64,000 nucleotides of DNA, from NCBI GenBank assembly GCA_025463135.1, contig JAOAPY010000029.1, forward strand, positions 95,643-159,642, given 5' to 3'. How positions within the stretch are numbered: position 1 is the first letter of the stretch; every line of letters begins with the position of its first letter. The position numbers and the translations under genes are program-made. Below are positions 36,225-45,879 of the stretch, one piece after another. Under the pieces are notes generated by a model. It had not been told where the DNA came from, made no database searches, and saw only the letters and a list, made by a program, of their open reading frames with translations. Source of the DNA: Acidobacteriota bacterium (GTDB taxonomy: Bacteria; Acidobacteriota; Blastocatellia; Pyrinomonadales; Pyrinomonadaceae).

Positions 36225-37205
36225 ATGCGCAAGCAGCGTTCATTCCTAATTTTTGCGCTCAGTGCGATCTGGGTTTTTGCAGTAGCTGAACGCTTGCTTT
36301 CTTCCAGAGCCACCACGGCGAACTCGTCCCTTTCGGCCGCTCCCCAAAGAACAAATTCAACACGCTCGCGCGCCGCGGAATACGGCCCACCGGTTGAGCT
36401 GGCACATTTACGGGACCCGGCTATTACTGAAAGCAGCGGTATCGTGGCCTCGCGCACGGCGCCCGGCCTTTACTGGACGCATAACGATTCCGGCGATGGT
36501 CCATTCATTTATGCCTTTGATGGCCAGGGCAAAAGTCGCGGAGTATGGCGTGTGGCCGGAGCCGGCGCACGGGATTGGGAGGACATTGCGGCTGGTCCCG
36601 GCCCGGTGCGGAACAGAAGCTATTTATATATTGGCGACATAGGTGACAACAGCAGTGTGCGATCAACCATCGTTGTCTATCGCATTCCCGAACCCACCGT
36701 GACTGCCGATGATGTGCGATCGACGAAGAGTAGACCCAGGTCAACCGAGACGGCCGACTCCATTCAGCTTCGTTACCCTGACGGCAAGCGTGATGCTGAG
36801 ACCCTTATGGTCCATCCTTTCAGCGGCGATCTCTATGTGATCACGAAAGAGCTATGGGGCAAGGCGAGCGTATATAAAGCAGCCGCGCCACTCGACACGG
36901 TCAAAACGATAACGATGGTTCGGGTTGGCGGTCTCAACATTCCGGGTCTGTTGGGTGGCTTCGTGACGGGCGGGGACATCTCACCTGATGGGAGCAGAGT
37001 GGCGCTGTGTGATTACCTGCACGGCTACGAAATCCTGCTTGGAAGCGCGAACGCGTTCGATGCGATTTGGAAACAGCCAATCAAGGTAATCGAGCTGGGT
37101 CAAAGAAGGCAGGGCGAGGCAGTTTGTTATCGGCTCGATGGCAAGGCATTACTCACGACCAGCGAGGGCCCTTCTTCTCCTTTGACGGAAGTGGTCCGGC
37201 GCTGA
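36225..37205 (+). CDS. Secreted beta-propeller-like hypothetical protein
   Basis: A 326-residue protein with an N-terminal signal or anchor segment (SFLIFALSAIWVFAVAE). The mature part has repeated short strands with GLYWTHNDSGDGPFIYAFD, DWEDIAAGPGP, YLYIGDIGDN and GGDISPDGSRVALCDY, as in beta-propeller proteins of the SMP-30/LVIVD type. No catalytic residues are obvious. It starts 6 bp after murE and may be co-transcribed, though no link to peptidoglycan is evident. Confidence 0.75.
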   Translation: MRKQRSFLIFALSAIWVFAVAERLLSSRATTANSSLSAAPQRTNSTRSRAAEYGPPVELAHLRDPAITESSGIVASRTAPGLYWTHNDSGDGPFIYAFDGQGKSRGVWRVAGAGARDWEDIAAGPGPVRNRSYLYIGDIGDNSSVRSTIVVYRIPEPTVTADDVRSTKSRPRSTETADSIQLRYPDGKRDAETLMVHPFSGDLYVITKELWGKASVYKAAAPLDTVKTITMVRVGGLNIPGLLGGFVTGGDISPDGSRVALCDYLHGYEILLGSANAFDAIWKQPIKVIELGQRRQGEAVCYRLDGKALLTTSEGPSSPLTEVVRR

Positions 37206-37267
37206 AATACCCCCAGCGGAAGAAGCCCTGATCAATCACCAGCGTCATTTGTCGAAGGGAATTCTCA

Positions 37268-37433
37268 CTCTCATTCACACCCGGTTTCAACCGGGTGACT
37301 AGAGCAGCCAACATTGCGTTTAAGCGTTTCAACGGTTTACATTCGGCAAGAAAATGAGAAACCGTTGGAAACGGTTGAATTCAAAAACGGATGTCACTTC
37401 ACCTGGTTGAAACCCCCGGTGTGAATGAGAGAA
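37268..37433. repeat. Nested inverted-repeat element, ACCCGGTTTCAACCGGGT family (copy 1)
   Basis: The outer arms CTCATTCACACCCGGTTTCA and their complement at 37400-37433 enclose inner palindromic words (GTTTCAACGGTTT and AAACCGTTGGAAACGGTT). Total ~165 bp, lying just beyond the stop codon of the permease gene. Confidence 0.85.
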
Positions 37434-37446
37434 GCCAGTTCCGTTA

Positions 37447-38862
37447 TCACCGCTGTTTCGAAGTTCGCGCGAAGTACCAGTACACAGGCAGACCCAGCGC
37501 AATTATCACCAGCCCGATCAACGATTGCAGTGGCGCGTTCTTGATAGTGAACCAAATCAAGGTGATGGTTACCAGCACGAAAACTGCCGGCACGACGGGA
37601 TATCCCCAGGTGCTATATGGTCTTGGAGTCTCGGGCTCGCGCCAGCGAAATACAAAGACGGCCGCCGCTGTCAAGCCGTAGAAAAGCCAGAACGCAAAGA
37701 TCGCAAAGTCTGTAAGTTGATCGAACGTACCAGAGAGGATCAGCACCGCGGCCCAAATGGCTTGCACAATCAGAGAGACTAGAGGAACCGAGTTTTTGCG
37801 AGAGACGCGCGCCAGGCTGGCGAAGAAGAGACCGTCGCGAGCCATCGCAAATGGAATACGCGCTGTGCCCAGGATGGAGGTCTGCAGCGAGCCCCAGGAC
37901 GACAACATCATGATGCCCGCAATCAAACTCACTGCCAGCGGACCCAGCACGCGCATGGTGGCTTCCGCCGCGACCGATGACGCCCCCGAGACACTTGCCA
38001 CCTGGGTTGGTGTCAGCACGTAGTAATAACTCACATTAACCAGAACATATAGCGCCATCACGATGAGCATGCTGCTAATCAAAGCGAGCGGCAGATTGCG
38101 TTCGGGGTGTTTTACTTCGCCGGCCACGTAAGAAACATTGTTCCAGCCATCGTAAGCCCACAGCGCTCCGAGCATGGCCGCGAAGAAACCTGAGAAGCCA
38201 CCACCCGTTACTCCCACACCTTCGCAAGTACCGCCGACGTTGCTCATCGCAAAGTGCGCCCAGCTTCCATCCTGATAAAAGAAAGCGCCAATACCCACAC
38301 CCAGCACCAGCACAACCTTCAAGACGGTAATGAAAGACGCAACGTATCCACTCACACTCACTGCCGCGCAATTGATCAGGGTTGTAACAGCAAGGGTCAG
38401 CAGGGCGAAGACTTGCAGCCTGCCGAAGGGGAGTTGGTGTCCGCCGGGCAACGTGAAATTGAAATAGACCTCACTGAGCGAACCACGCGTCAGATCGTTG
38501 AGGAAGATGGCGAAGCCGACCGAGAGCGCGGCCGCCGACGCAGTGCGCGAAATCAGAAACTGCGACCAGCCGTTGAGGAAGCCCCAGACCGGACCATAGG
38601 CGTCGCGCGTGATCACGTATTCAGCCCCGGCGTGCGGTCGCACCGTGGTCAACTCCGCGTAAGTGAGCGCGCCTGCCAGGGCCAGCAGTCCGGCGGCAAT
38701 CCAAACGCCGATGACGCGTCCCGGCGTTCCTACATTGCAGGTCATCACCCGCGCCTTGAGAAAGATCCCGGTTCCGATAATGTTGCCGACATTGACCGAG
38801 ATCGCGGCCATCGGTCCAAGGCCGCGGATTAACTGATTATTGTTCTTGGTGGTGGTTGACAC
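37447..38862 (-). CDS. APC-superfamily amino-acid permease
   Basis: A 471-residue transporter with about 12 membrane spans. The opening ISVNVGNIIGTGIFLKARVM is the substrate-binding helix-1 break (G-T/S-G-I-F) of the LAT/APC group. Further conserved points are the ALWAYDGWNNVSYVAGEVKHPERNLP segment and RIPFAMARDGLFF in the middle. It probably exchanges or imports amino acids; the specific substrate is not readable. The start is GTG. The gene is enclosed by two copies of the same inverted-repeat family on its two sides. Confidence 0.92.
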   Translation of the reverse strand: MSTTTKNNNQLIRGLGPMAAISVNVGNIIGTGIFLKARVMTCNVGTPGRVIGVWIAAGLLALAGALTYAELTTVRPHAGAEYVITRDAYGPVWGFLNGWSQFLISRTASAAALSVGFAIFLNDLTRGSLSEVYFNFTLPGGHQLPFGRLQVFALLTLAVTTLINCAAVSVSGYVASFITVLKVVLVLGVGIGAFFYQDGSWAHFAMSNVGGTCEGVGVTGGGFSGFFAAMLGALWAYDGWNNVSYVAGEVKHPERNLPLALISSMLIVMALYVLVNVSYYYVLTPTQVASVSGASSVAAEATMRVLGPLAVSLIAGIMMLSSWGSLQTSILGTARIPFAMARDGLFFASLARVSRKNSVPLVSLIVQAIWAAVLILSGTFDQLTDFAIFAFWLFYGLTAAAVFVFRWREPETPRPYSTWGYPVVPAVFVLVTITLIWFTIKNAPLQSLIGLVIIALGLPVYWYFARTSKQR

Positions 38863-38911
38863 GTCGTTGTCGTTTCAGGTCCGAGAATTGTTATAACGAA
38901 ACGATGATTTC

Positions 38912-39085
38912 ATCTCCCTCGCATTCTCACCCGGTTTCAACCAGGTGAGCAAGTTCTCTCCCAATTTCCGAAAACCGTTTCAACGGTTTAGCTACACTCC
39001 GGCGAATCTGAAAACCGTTGAAACGTTCGAACGTAAAACCAAACTAGATCACGCGATTAAAAACCGAGTGTGAATGAGATACGAT
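38912..39085. repeat. Nested inverted-repeat element, ACCCGGTTTCAACCGGGT family (copy 2)
   Basis: Left arm CATTCTCACCCGGTTTCAAC (38922-38941), inner words AACCGTTTCAACGGTTT and AAACCGTTGAAACG, and a degraded right arm ending GAGTGTGAATGAGAT. Same family as 37268-37433; the right arm is more decayed. Confidence 0.8.
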
Positions 39086-39096
39086 GTAATCTGCTC

Positions 39097-40533
39097 TTAC
39101 CAAACATCATTCGCTACGAGGTCCTCATACGTATCCCTGCGTCGAATCAAATCAGGTTTGCCGTCCTGGCGAATCATTACGGCGGCAGGCAGCGGGCGCC
39201 CGTTGTAATGAAACATCTGCGCCAGGGAATAGGCGCCGCTATTCAAAAGCGCAAGCACTTCACCGGGCGCAACATCCGCCGGCAGCTTGCGATAGTCGGG
39301 CAGTCGCCCCTCACGTTCGATATCAAAGTAGACATCTCCGGAATCGCAGAGTGGTCCGGCGACTTTATAATCGCAGTCGTACGGCTCTGCTGCCCGCGAG
39401 GCTGAGATCAAATGGTAGTACCATTTGTAGTTGTTCATCGAAAGCATGATGTTGTAGCCGGCATCCGTGAGCAGCCAGGAATCGTTCGTCTCAGGTCGCT
39501 GCTTGATGTTGCGCACGGTCGTCAGCACCAGGCCCGCATCGGCGATGACGCTGCGCCCGGGCTCGAGCAGAATAGTCACCCGATCCAGCAGATGCTCGGC
39601 GGCCGCGTCGCGGGCTGAGATGCGTGCCACTCGCAAGGCCTCCGTCAGCACAGCGGCCGGCTCAAGATCGGCGCCGAGCATATCGCGTTCATGCTCAGGC
39701 AACTGATCTGCCTGTGAGCGATCCCGTAAATAATTTACCGGTATGCCGCCCCCCAGGTTGATGTGTTCCAGCACATGACCGGTGTCGTCATGAATCCTCA
39801 TCAGGTGCTCCCACATACTCTTGAAAGCATCGGCGAATGGTTCGACGTCCGGTGTCTGTGAACCGACGTGAATGTGAATGCCACAGACATGAATCAGATC
39901 GGGATTTTGTAAGCCGCGCCGAAACGCATCCAGCACTTCGGAAGAGGAGATACCGAACTTCGAAGTGAGCAGCGCAGTTTGCAAGCCCAGATGCGAGCGC
40001 GTGCCAATCTCGGGCACCAAACGTAGAGCGATGCGCGCTGGTGCGACTTCATTGCCCGCCGCTCTTAAGCGCCGAACGGATTGTTCGACCAGGCCAATTT
40101 CATAAATCGAATCGACGTTGATGGAATAGATGCCGGCGCGCACCGCCTCATCGATTTCACCATCGCTCTTACTGGTCCCGTTGAAGATAATCTGATCGGG
40201 CCGAAATCCCACTCGCAAGGCTTTAAAAAGCTCGCCACCGCTATTTACTTCGATATCGATGCCGGCTTCCAGTACAGTTTTCAACACGCTCAGATTCGAG
40301 TTGGCCTTCGAGGCGTAACAGAACCTGATGGGCCGATCGACGGTGCGGGCCGCCCGCTGCAGTCGATCGATATTTGATTTGATCCGGGCTTCTGAGAAAA
40401 CAAAAAGCGGGGAATCAAACTCGTTGACGAGGGCCAGTGCGTCGGCGCCGCTGATGTTCAGGCGGCCATCCCGCACCTCCAGGAAACCGGGAATGGACCA
40501 CGCCGGACAGGAAATAACTGCTTGAGTTGACAT
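39097..40533 (-). CDS. PLP-dependent decarboxylase, diaminopimelate decarboxylase-like
   Basis: A 478-residue fold-III enzyme of the Orn/DAP/Arg decarboxylase group. The PLP-binding lysine is in RFCYASKANSN, the phosphate-binding His/Gly segments in HIHVGSQT and LGGGIPVNY, and the C-terminal substrate/PLP contact in GPLCDSGD. The CDSGD motif is between CESGD of LysA and CDGAD-type motifs of polyamine enzymes. LysA (lysine from meso-DAP) is the most likely role, but an alternative amino-acid decarboxylase is possible because the sequence is longer than typical LysA. It lies upstream of, and in the same direction as, the permease; transport and decarboxylation of the same amino acid is a reasonable inference. 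Confidence 0.82.
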   Translation of the reverse strand: MSTQAVISCPAWSIPGFLEVRDGRLNISGADALALVNEFDSPLFVFSEARIKSNIDRLQRAARTVDRPIRFCYASKANSNLSVLKTVLEAGIDIEVNSGGELFKALRVGFRPDQIIFNGTSKSDGEIDEAVRAGIYSINVDSIYEIGLVEQSVRRLRAAGNEVAPARIALRLVPEIGTRSHLGLQTALLTSKFGISSSEVLDAFRRGLQNPDLIHVCGIHIHVGSQTPDVEPFADAFKSMWEHLMRIHDDTGHVLEHINLGGGIPVNYLRDRSQADQLPEHERDMLGADLEPAAVLTEALRVARISARDAAAEHLLDRVTILLEPGRSVIADAGLVLTTVRNIKQRPETNDSWLLTDAGYNIMLSMNNYKWYYHLISASRAAEPYDCDYKVAGPLCDSGDVYFDIEREGRLPDYRKLPADVAPGEVLALLNSGAYSLAQMFHYNGRPLPAAVMIRQDGKPDLIRRRDTYEDLVANDVW

Positions 40534-40776
40534 GGCGATCAGAGCTCCGCGGATCGGAAAGTGTTTTCAGTAAACGAATGGGAGCGAAGATAGACTGGGG
40601 CAAGAGTAGCGTCAAGCGACTGGGCTGTGGACTGCTGTGGACTTGCGCAGGCTGATTGAGTAGCCGAGCGATTTAGTCGGTATCCGACTTAATCACAAAC
40701 AGCTTCAGCTCACTAAGCGGTTCACGCTGACAACGGGAAGCACGCAGGATGCGTGCGGTCCCGGGCAGTCCCGGGG

Positions 40777-41787
40777 CTACCGGGCGACAAAGTTATACGT
40801 TATGACGCCGTTGACCTTTACCGGTTCACCCATTAAAGACGTGGGACTGAACCTTGCCTGACGTGCCGCGTTTACCGCAGCCGCCTGTAGCAGCGGATGA
40901 CCGGAGACGGCATGAGCACTGGCGACATTTCCGACTTCGTCAATCAGGACCTGGACTACAACTGTACCCGCGGCTTTGGCTTGGGCGGCGATCGCTGGGT
41001 ATTCCGGTTGCGGCAGATAAACGGCCTTACCGTTGAGTACGCCGCCCGAGATGGGAGCACGCTCTCCCGGAAGTTTTTCCGGCGGCGTCGATTCCCCGGG
41101 TTTGCTTTCACCAGCCGTCGCTGCGTCGGGTTTTTTTATCTCGTCGGGTTTTTCATCAGTGCCGAGTTTCATAGTTTCGACTCTCACTGGTGGAACAACG
41201 GCGACGTTGCCCGGCTGAGGAGCGACTTTCTCGGGCAACACCAATGAACTCAGGAACCGCTCGGTCAGGGCATCGTCTTTCCTGGTGTTGAGGATCACTA
41301 CCGCATAGAAGCGCCGCCTCGTTGCGTACATGTGTGCAGTGCCGGTCAAATCTCCGACAGCGACTTTGTATTCACGCCCGGGATTGCCGTTGAGGACTTT
41401 GTCGCCCACGATGGTGAGTTTTGCCACAGCGTCTTTGCCCCGAACTTTTTGTGGGAACCAGTTCTTAAAGGCGTCAACGTAAGAATTGAATCGCTGAAAT
41501 TCAGTGTAGAGCGCAGAGTTCGCTTTGATACCGCTTAACGATGCTACGGCGTAAACCGGGCCGCGGTCCGTGGCTGACAAATACAAACGGGTATTCAGCG
41601 TCATCCGATGATAGGTTTCCTGGCTCTCCTCGGCCTTTGGAGCCTTCGGCATGGCGACCGAAAACTCCTCGCCCTCAGGACTGAATGTTTGTAAGTCGTC
41701 ACCTTGAGCGCGCACCATTGTTTGTGTTGCGGCGAGAGTAATAAGACACGCAGCGCTCAGCAGATATGATCTGATCCTGGATGACAT
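40777..41787 (-). CDS. Exported TonB C-terminal domain protein
   Basis: A 336-residue protein starting at the ATG at 41787 (AGGAG 10 bp upstream). It has a signal peptide (~1-27, VRAQ), a ~190-residue N-terminal domain of unknown fold, a Pro/Lys/Glu-rich linker (~200-250) and a C-terminal TonB-type domain: PQPEYPAIAAQAKAAGTVVV followed by ASAHAVSGHPLLQAAAV and ARFSPT. Unlike true TonB it has a cleavable signal rather than an N-terminal anchor, so energy transduction with ExbBD is doubtful; such proteins are common in this phylum. The short 40534-40776 spacer holds only a small GC palindrome (GCACGCAGGATGCGTGC). Confidence 0.85.
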   Translation of the reverse strand: MSSRIRSYLLSAACLITLAATQTMVRAQGDDLQTFSPEGEEFSVAMPKAPKAEESQETYHRMTLNTRLYLSATDRGPVYAVASLSGIKANSALYTEFQRFNSYVDAFKNWFPQKVRGKDAVAKLTIVGDKVLNGNPGREYKVAVGDLTGTAHMYATRRRFYAVVILNTRKDDALTERFLSSLVLPEKVAPQPGNVAVVPPVRVETMKLGTDEKPDEIKKPDAATAGESKPGESTPPEKLPGERAPISGGVLNGKAVYLPQPEYPAIAAQAKAAGTVVVQVLIDEVGNVASAHAVSGHPLLQAAAVNAARQARFSPTSLMGEPVKVNGVITYNFVAR

Positions 41788-41929
41788 CGGTTGGGTACTC
41801 CTTTCGATGAAACGCAAGCGATTGCCTTGCGTGTTGACGACGGCGCGCAAGCCGGTTGCTCGCGCTTACACAATCAGGAAAGAAACTATAACGCAGGTGA
41901 GGACTCGATGAAAGGAACCAGGCAAGTGT

Positions 41930-42079
41930 CTTTGGTCTTCGATTAGGCCTTTGGTCTCAGGCCTTTGGTCTTTGATTGTTTCTGCCCTGGCGTGCGAGAT
42001 TCAAGACCCCCAGCAACCCGTCGGGAAATCCTGCGCTAGCTAAGACATAAAAACCAAAGCCAAAGACCAAAGACCAGCT
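41930..42079. repeat. Inverted-repeat element, GTCTTTGGTCTTTGG family
   Basis: The left side repeats GTCTTTGGTCTTCG, GCCTTTGGTCTC and GCCTTTGGTCTTTG. The right side is AAACCAAAGCCAAAGACCAAAGACC-like, the complement, with ~60 bp between. It separates the TonB-domain gene from the DUF4214 exoprotein. A related copy lies between rpsG and fusA. Confidence 0.8.
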
Positions 42080-42087
42080 TTGCTTTG

Positions 42088-45000
42088 TTACGGCGCTACC
42101 GTCGCACACTCCGCATTTCTGCGTGTCACGAGCGTACCGAAACGTCTCTGATACTCGTCCGAAGTTATGAACGAGCACACCATGGAGCGGAAATTTCCCG
42201 CATTCGCGTTAAGCACGCCTAACCAGAAGTTGAACCCTGCCGCATCCGGAGTGCGCCTTAGATAGCCATAGTACTCCGTCGCCACAAACGCGCGATTGAA
42301 CTCGGCGTTGGTAAACTCCGGATAACCAACCAGCCGCCGCAGTACCCGCGCGCGACTGGCTGTCTGCGAAGCTTCCAACAGGTACTCGTTCTCTAAATCG
42401 GGTTTTCGAGAGCTTAGGTCAACACCCGAACCTGCCAGCACCGTGGCTATCAGGCTATCAATGAATTGCGAGCCGCTTTGAGTGGTCGGATACATCCCGA
42501 TGAATTCGCCGTTTTGCACAAAGGTCTCAGTAAACGTCTTCATGTCCGCGGCCGAACCCGTTCCAATCGTAGTGCGATCAAAGGTGAACTGGCTCAGTGT
42601 CGGCAGCGTACCAAACGAAGCTTTGCGGACACGATAGACAAAGAAGTCTTTGTTCTGAAACTCCTGAGCGAAGAAGAAGGCAGCAGAGACATCGATGCGA
42701 CGGTTGCTGATGCAAAGGGTATTTACGCCGCACCCCGTGATCTGGCCGGTCCAATAACTGAGTCCAGCCGCGTCGGGATTTCGATTCAGAAAATCAAGGT
42801 AATTCTGACGAACGAAATAGCCCGCCTCATCGATCGGATTGAAATTGATTTGTCCCCTTATCTCTCCTCCAGGAAAGTTGGTCGTGTGGATGTTGAAATA
42901 AAACAACCCATTCTTTAACTGAGAGATCTGCGTAGGTGTCATCGTAAAAGCGACATCGTTCGCTGAACCGGAAGTCGCCGAAGGGACTGTTATTGGGAAG
43001 AGGACGGCCGCGTTTTGACCGTCAACCGCCGGTCCATGAATATGGGCCGCGACAGCGTTACTCGTCAGACCCGAGAACGCCAAAGACATCTTGGCGGCGC
43101 CGGTAGCTTCGTCCGTGATAATCACGATTCCCGTGCCGGTCCCGTTAGTAGCATGCGGTGGAACTTCGTGTCCGCCATCCAAAGCGGCAACGAATGTCTT
43201 CTGCGCCGGGCTGATAGAGGACGGCGAGTCATTCTCGGCAATCTTGACGTCCGCATGGGTTGGGAATCCCAATCCAGCGCCCGTGGGATTGCTCAGCTGC
43301 ACCTCGAATTCTTCATCACCTTCAAGCCTGGTGTCGTCGATAATCAACACGCGGAAAGTCTTGCTTGTTTCGCCCGCTGCGAATCTCAGTACCCCGCCAG
43401 TGGGAATGAAATCATTTGCAGCCGAAGCGTGTCCGGGGCTGGATTCAGTATAGGTACTGAAGTTGACGGTCGCGGGTTGGCCGACTTCGCCGACGCGATT
43501 GACGGTAATCGTCACGAAACCAGAGCCTTCACCTGCCACGTAATTGTCGGCACTAAGCTGGAAGGAAATGAAGGGAGTGATTGCCGGTTGCAGCTTGCCA
43601 ACGAGTCCATGGTCTTCGTCACCGAGTCCGGCGTTGAAATAAAGCGTATTCTGATCGCCGCCGCCCACCCCATTGCCAAATGTGATCGCCCAGAGCTTCT
43701 CAATTTCCAGCACGTGACCGCTCTGGTCATTTAAGGTTCCCAGAAACGCTCCCGTGGTTGGCGCGTAGGCATTGATGCGGCCGTCACCGAAATTGCCGAC
43801 CAGGAGTGTGTCGCCAAACTTGCCAAAGCTGGTTGGCGCCAAGGTCACGCCCCAGGGCGAATTGAGCGCGCCATTGGAAATCAGGCGCTGTAGGAAATTG
43901 CCATTTGTATCGAAGGTACTGACGAAACCGTTACCAACTCCCGCCTCGTCTTCTCCGGTTGCCGGATCAACCTTCGCATACATGACGTAAATTTTCCCGC
44001 CCAGATTCTGGGCGTTGAACGGTGCATAACCGGCCGGCAAAGTCGGATCGGTAAAGTTGCCCGCCAAAGTCGCGAGCGCGAAATTCTTGTCATACACATC
44101 GATCTTGCGATTTGCAAAGTCGGCTGCGTAAAGGAAGTTTGCAACTCCATTGTTGCCGATGGCCAAACCGGTATAGACGTGGCCGGGATGGCTGGCGGCG
44201 ATGATCGCTGCCGTTCCCGCTCGCCAGGCAGTAATGTTGCCTGAGAGAGATGCAAACAGGAAACGCGCCGGACCAGTGCCTCCGCCGGCGGTGATCACAA
44301 AGTCACTACCGCCGTTGAATACTGTCCCGGTGGGAACGCCGCCCGGTATGGTGACATTCAGTGTGTTCTTGGTGAGGGGGTTACCCCCCACGTCACCGCC
44401 GTAGAGCGTAGCAGTGCTGGTCCCCTGATTGGCCACCCAGAAGGGACTGGTCGCAGACTCTGCGATACCCCACGGATTGACCAGACGCGGATCCAGGATC
44501 TGTGCCAGAGAGGGAACGTCTGAAACGAGATCTGTTTGTCGATAGTTGTTCACACCCACGGTGGTGACCGGACTGAAGGCAATGGCGCCTACGAAGTTCT
44601 GCCCCGTATCACCAATCAAAGTGGAGGCCCCGGTCGCAGGAACGACGGTGAAAATCTGATGTTCATCACCTGTCCCCGCAAAGATCACCGAATCGGTGGG
44701 TCGCACGCCCAAGGCTCCGAAAAAGTGCGCCGCGGAAACGGAAGTTATGATTGCAGCATTCGCCGGGTTTACCTTCATGAATCTGATATTTATGTCCTCG
44801 CCCGTCATAAAGTTCAGGTCGGCGGCGGATTCGTACAAAGTACCGTCAGGCGCAAAAGCAATACTTCCAAAAAATGTATTGGTATTACCCACCAGAGTGG
44901 CAACACCCGTCGTCTTATTAATGGTGTAAAGCTTTCCCTGCCCGCCGCCACCATCATTGGGAGCACGCATACCGAAAAGCGTGTCGGTGCCGGGTTGGAT

Positions 45001-45492
45001 CGCGAGATCGGCGATGCTGATCGCCGGACCCGCGGCGCCATCTTTAATCGGCCCAATCGTCGATACCAGGGCGCCATTGGTTGGATCAAGAACTATCAAC
45101 GTACTGGTTAGCGGCGGTGGCGGCGGAGGAAAGCCTCCACCTCCGGTGGTCGAGGCAAAAAGTTTTCCTGTTGAATCAAATGCCAAACCGGTCAGTCGCA
45201 ATATGCCGTTCGGGTGGCCCACCACGGTCACCGAGGCATTCGCTTGATCAAGTGTGACCAACGACCCGTCGTTTATCGAATCGCTGTTACCGTGCCCCCC
45301 GTTTCCACCGTACATAGTGGTACTTATACTGTCAGGACTCGCAATCTGCGGATCCTGAAACGGGGTAGCGCGAAGGTGTTTCGCGACTCTGGCTGAACTT
45401 GTTATTCCCAAGGCGAGGAACACGCAAACAGCGGTAATGATTAACAGGGCCAAGGTTCTTGTCTGAAAGCGGGCGACTGGGCGACGAAGCAT
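42088..45492 (-). CDS. Giant exported protein: TIGR03118, Calx-beta, CHRD and DUF4214 domains
   Basis: A 1134-residue protein with an N-terminal signal or anchor (RTLALLIITAVCVFLALG). The domains are, in order: an N-terminal beta-propeller region (~55-325) with a GGGGFPPPPPP loop; a TIGR03118-type domain (~335-655, NNYRQTDLVSDVPSLAQILD and NPWGIAESATSPFWVANQGT); a Calx-beta domain (~660-775, DDTRLEGDEEFEVQLSNPTG); a CHRD domain (~785-905, AHIHGPAVDGQNAAV and GEIRGQI); and a C-terminal DUF4214 region (~910-1125, VRQNYLDFLNRNPDAAGLSYW and a second half-copy RRTPDAAGFNFWLG). All are extracellular beta or helical modules; DUF4214 is frequent in surface proteins of this phylum. A role in adhesion or extracellular matrix is inferred. 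Confidence 0.88.
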   Translation of the reverse strand: MLRRPVARFQTRTLALLIITAVCVFLALGITSSARVAKHLRATPFQDPQIASPDSISTTMYGGNGGHGNSDSINDGSLVTLDQANASVTVVGHPNGILRLTGLAFDSTGKLFASTTGGGGFPPPPPPLTSTLIVLDPTNGALVSTIGPIKDGAAGPAISIADLAIQPGTDTLFGMRAPNDGGGGQGKLYTINKTTGVATLVGNTNTFFGSIAFAPDGTLYESAADLNFMTGEDINIRFMKVNPANAAIITSVSAAHFFGALGVRPTDSVIFAGTGDEHQIFTVVPATGASTLIGDTGQNFVGAIAFSPVTTVGVNNYRQTDLVSDVPSLAQILDPRLVNPWGIAESATSPFWVANQGTSTATLYGGDVGGNPLTKNTLNVTIPGGVPTGTVFNGGSDFVITAGGGTGPARFLFASLSGNITAWRAGTAAIIAASHPGHVYTGLAIGNNGVANFLYAADFANRKIDVYDKNFALATLAGNFTDPTLPAGYAPFNAQNLGGKIYVMYAKVDPATGEDEAGVGNGFVSTFDTNGNFLQRLISNGALNSPWGVTLAPTSFGKFGDTLLVGNFGDGRINAYAPTTGAFLGTLNDQSGHVLEIEKLWAITFGNGVGGGDQNTLYFNAGLGDEDHGLVGKLQPAITPFISFQLSADNYVAGEGSGFVTITVNRVGEVGQPATVNFSTYTESSPGHASAANDFIPTGGVLRFAAGETSKTFRVLIIDDTRLEGDEEFEVQLSNPTGAGLGFPTHADVKIAENDSPSSISPAQKTFVAALDGGHEVPPHATNGTGTGIVIITDEATGAAKMSLAFSGLTSNAVAAHIHGPAVDGQNAAVLFPITVPSATSGSANDVAFTMTPTQISQLKNGLFYFNIHTTNFPGGEIRGQINFNPIDEAGYFVRQNYLDFLNRNPDAAGLSYWTGQITGCGVNTLCISNRRIDVSAAFFFAQEFQNKDFFVYRVRKASFGTLPTLSQFTFDRTTIGTGSAADMKTFTETFVQNGEFIGMYPTTQSGSQFIDSLIATVLAGSGVDLSSRKPDLENEYLLEASQTASRARVLRRLVGYPEFTNAEFNRAFVATEYYGYLRRTPDAAGFNFWLGVLNANAGNFRSMVCSFITSDEYQRRFGTLVTRRNAECATVAP

Positions 45493-45699
45493 TTTGATCC
45501 TCCTTGCTCATTGGGACTAATGAGCACAAAGCCTGGATGCGAGAATACCGACTTTGGCTGCGAGACGTTCTCACAGCACAGTTTCAAACCAGCGAGGGGG
45601 ATGAACGTGGGGGCGTCAATTCCTTTGTGTTTGTGGTTCAGCAGGGACTCTAAGCCCAAGCCCCGAATTCTGTCAAGATTTTTAAGAAAGTTTGGAGTG

Positions 45700-45873
45700 C
45701 GCCGGCGGAGCGGAGGCGGGAGCAGGAGCAGGAGCAGGGGCAGGAGCAGGAGGCGGCGGGCAGGGTAAGCTGCTAAGTCAGTCACGAATCCAACTGACGA
45801 AGAGAATCAAGTGGAGCAATTCGCATTCTGCCTCCTGCTCCTGCCTCCCGCCCCTGCTCCTGCCGTCTGCCTC
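45700..45873. repeat. GGAGCA-rich inverted-repeat element
   Basis: The left arm is a run of GGAGCAGGAGCAG-type words (45704-45763) and the right arm (45829-45872) a run of CTCCTGCTCCTGCC-type words, its complement, with ~65 bp between. It fills most of the spacer between the acyl-CoA ligase stop and the DUF4214 exoprotein start; the remaining ~200 bp (45493-45699) show no gene or promoter I can support. Confidence 0.8.
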
Positions 45874-45879
45874 CTAATT

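Noticed and set aside
37268..39085. Considered as a CRISPR-like array or composite transposon
   Set aside because: Repeats are only two, imperfect and nested, with no regular spacers and no transposase between them.
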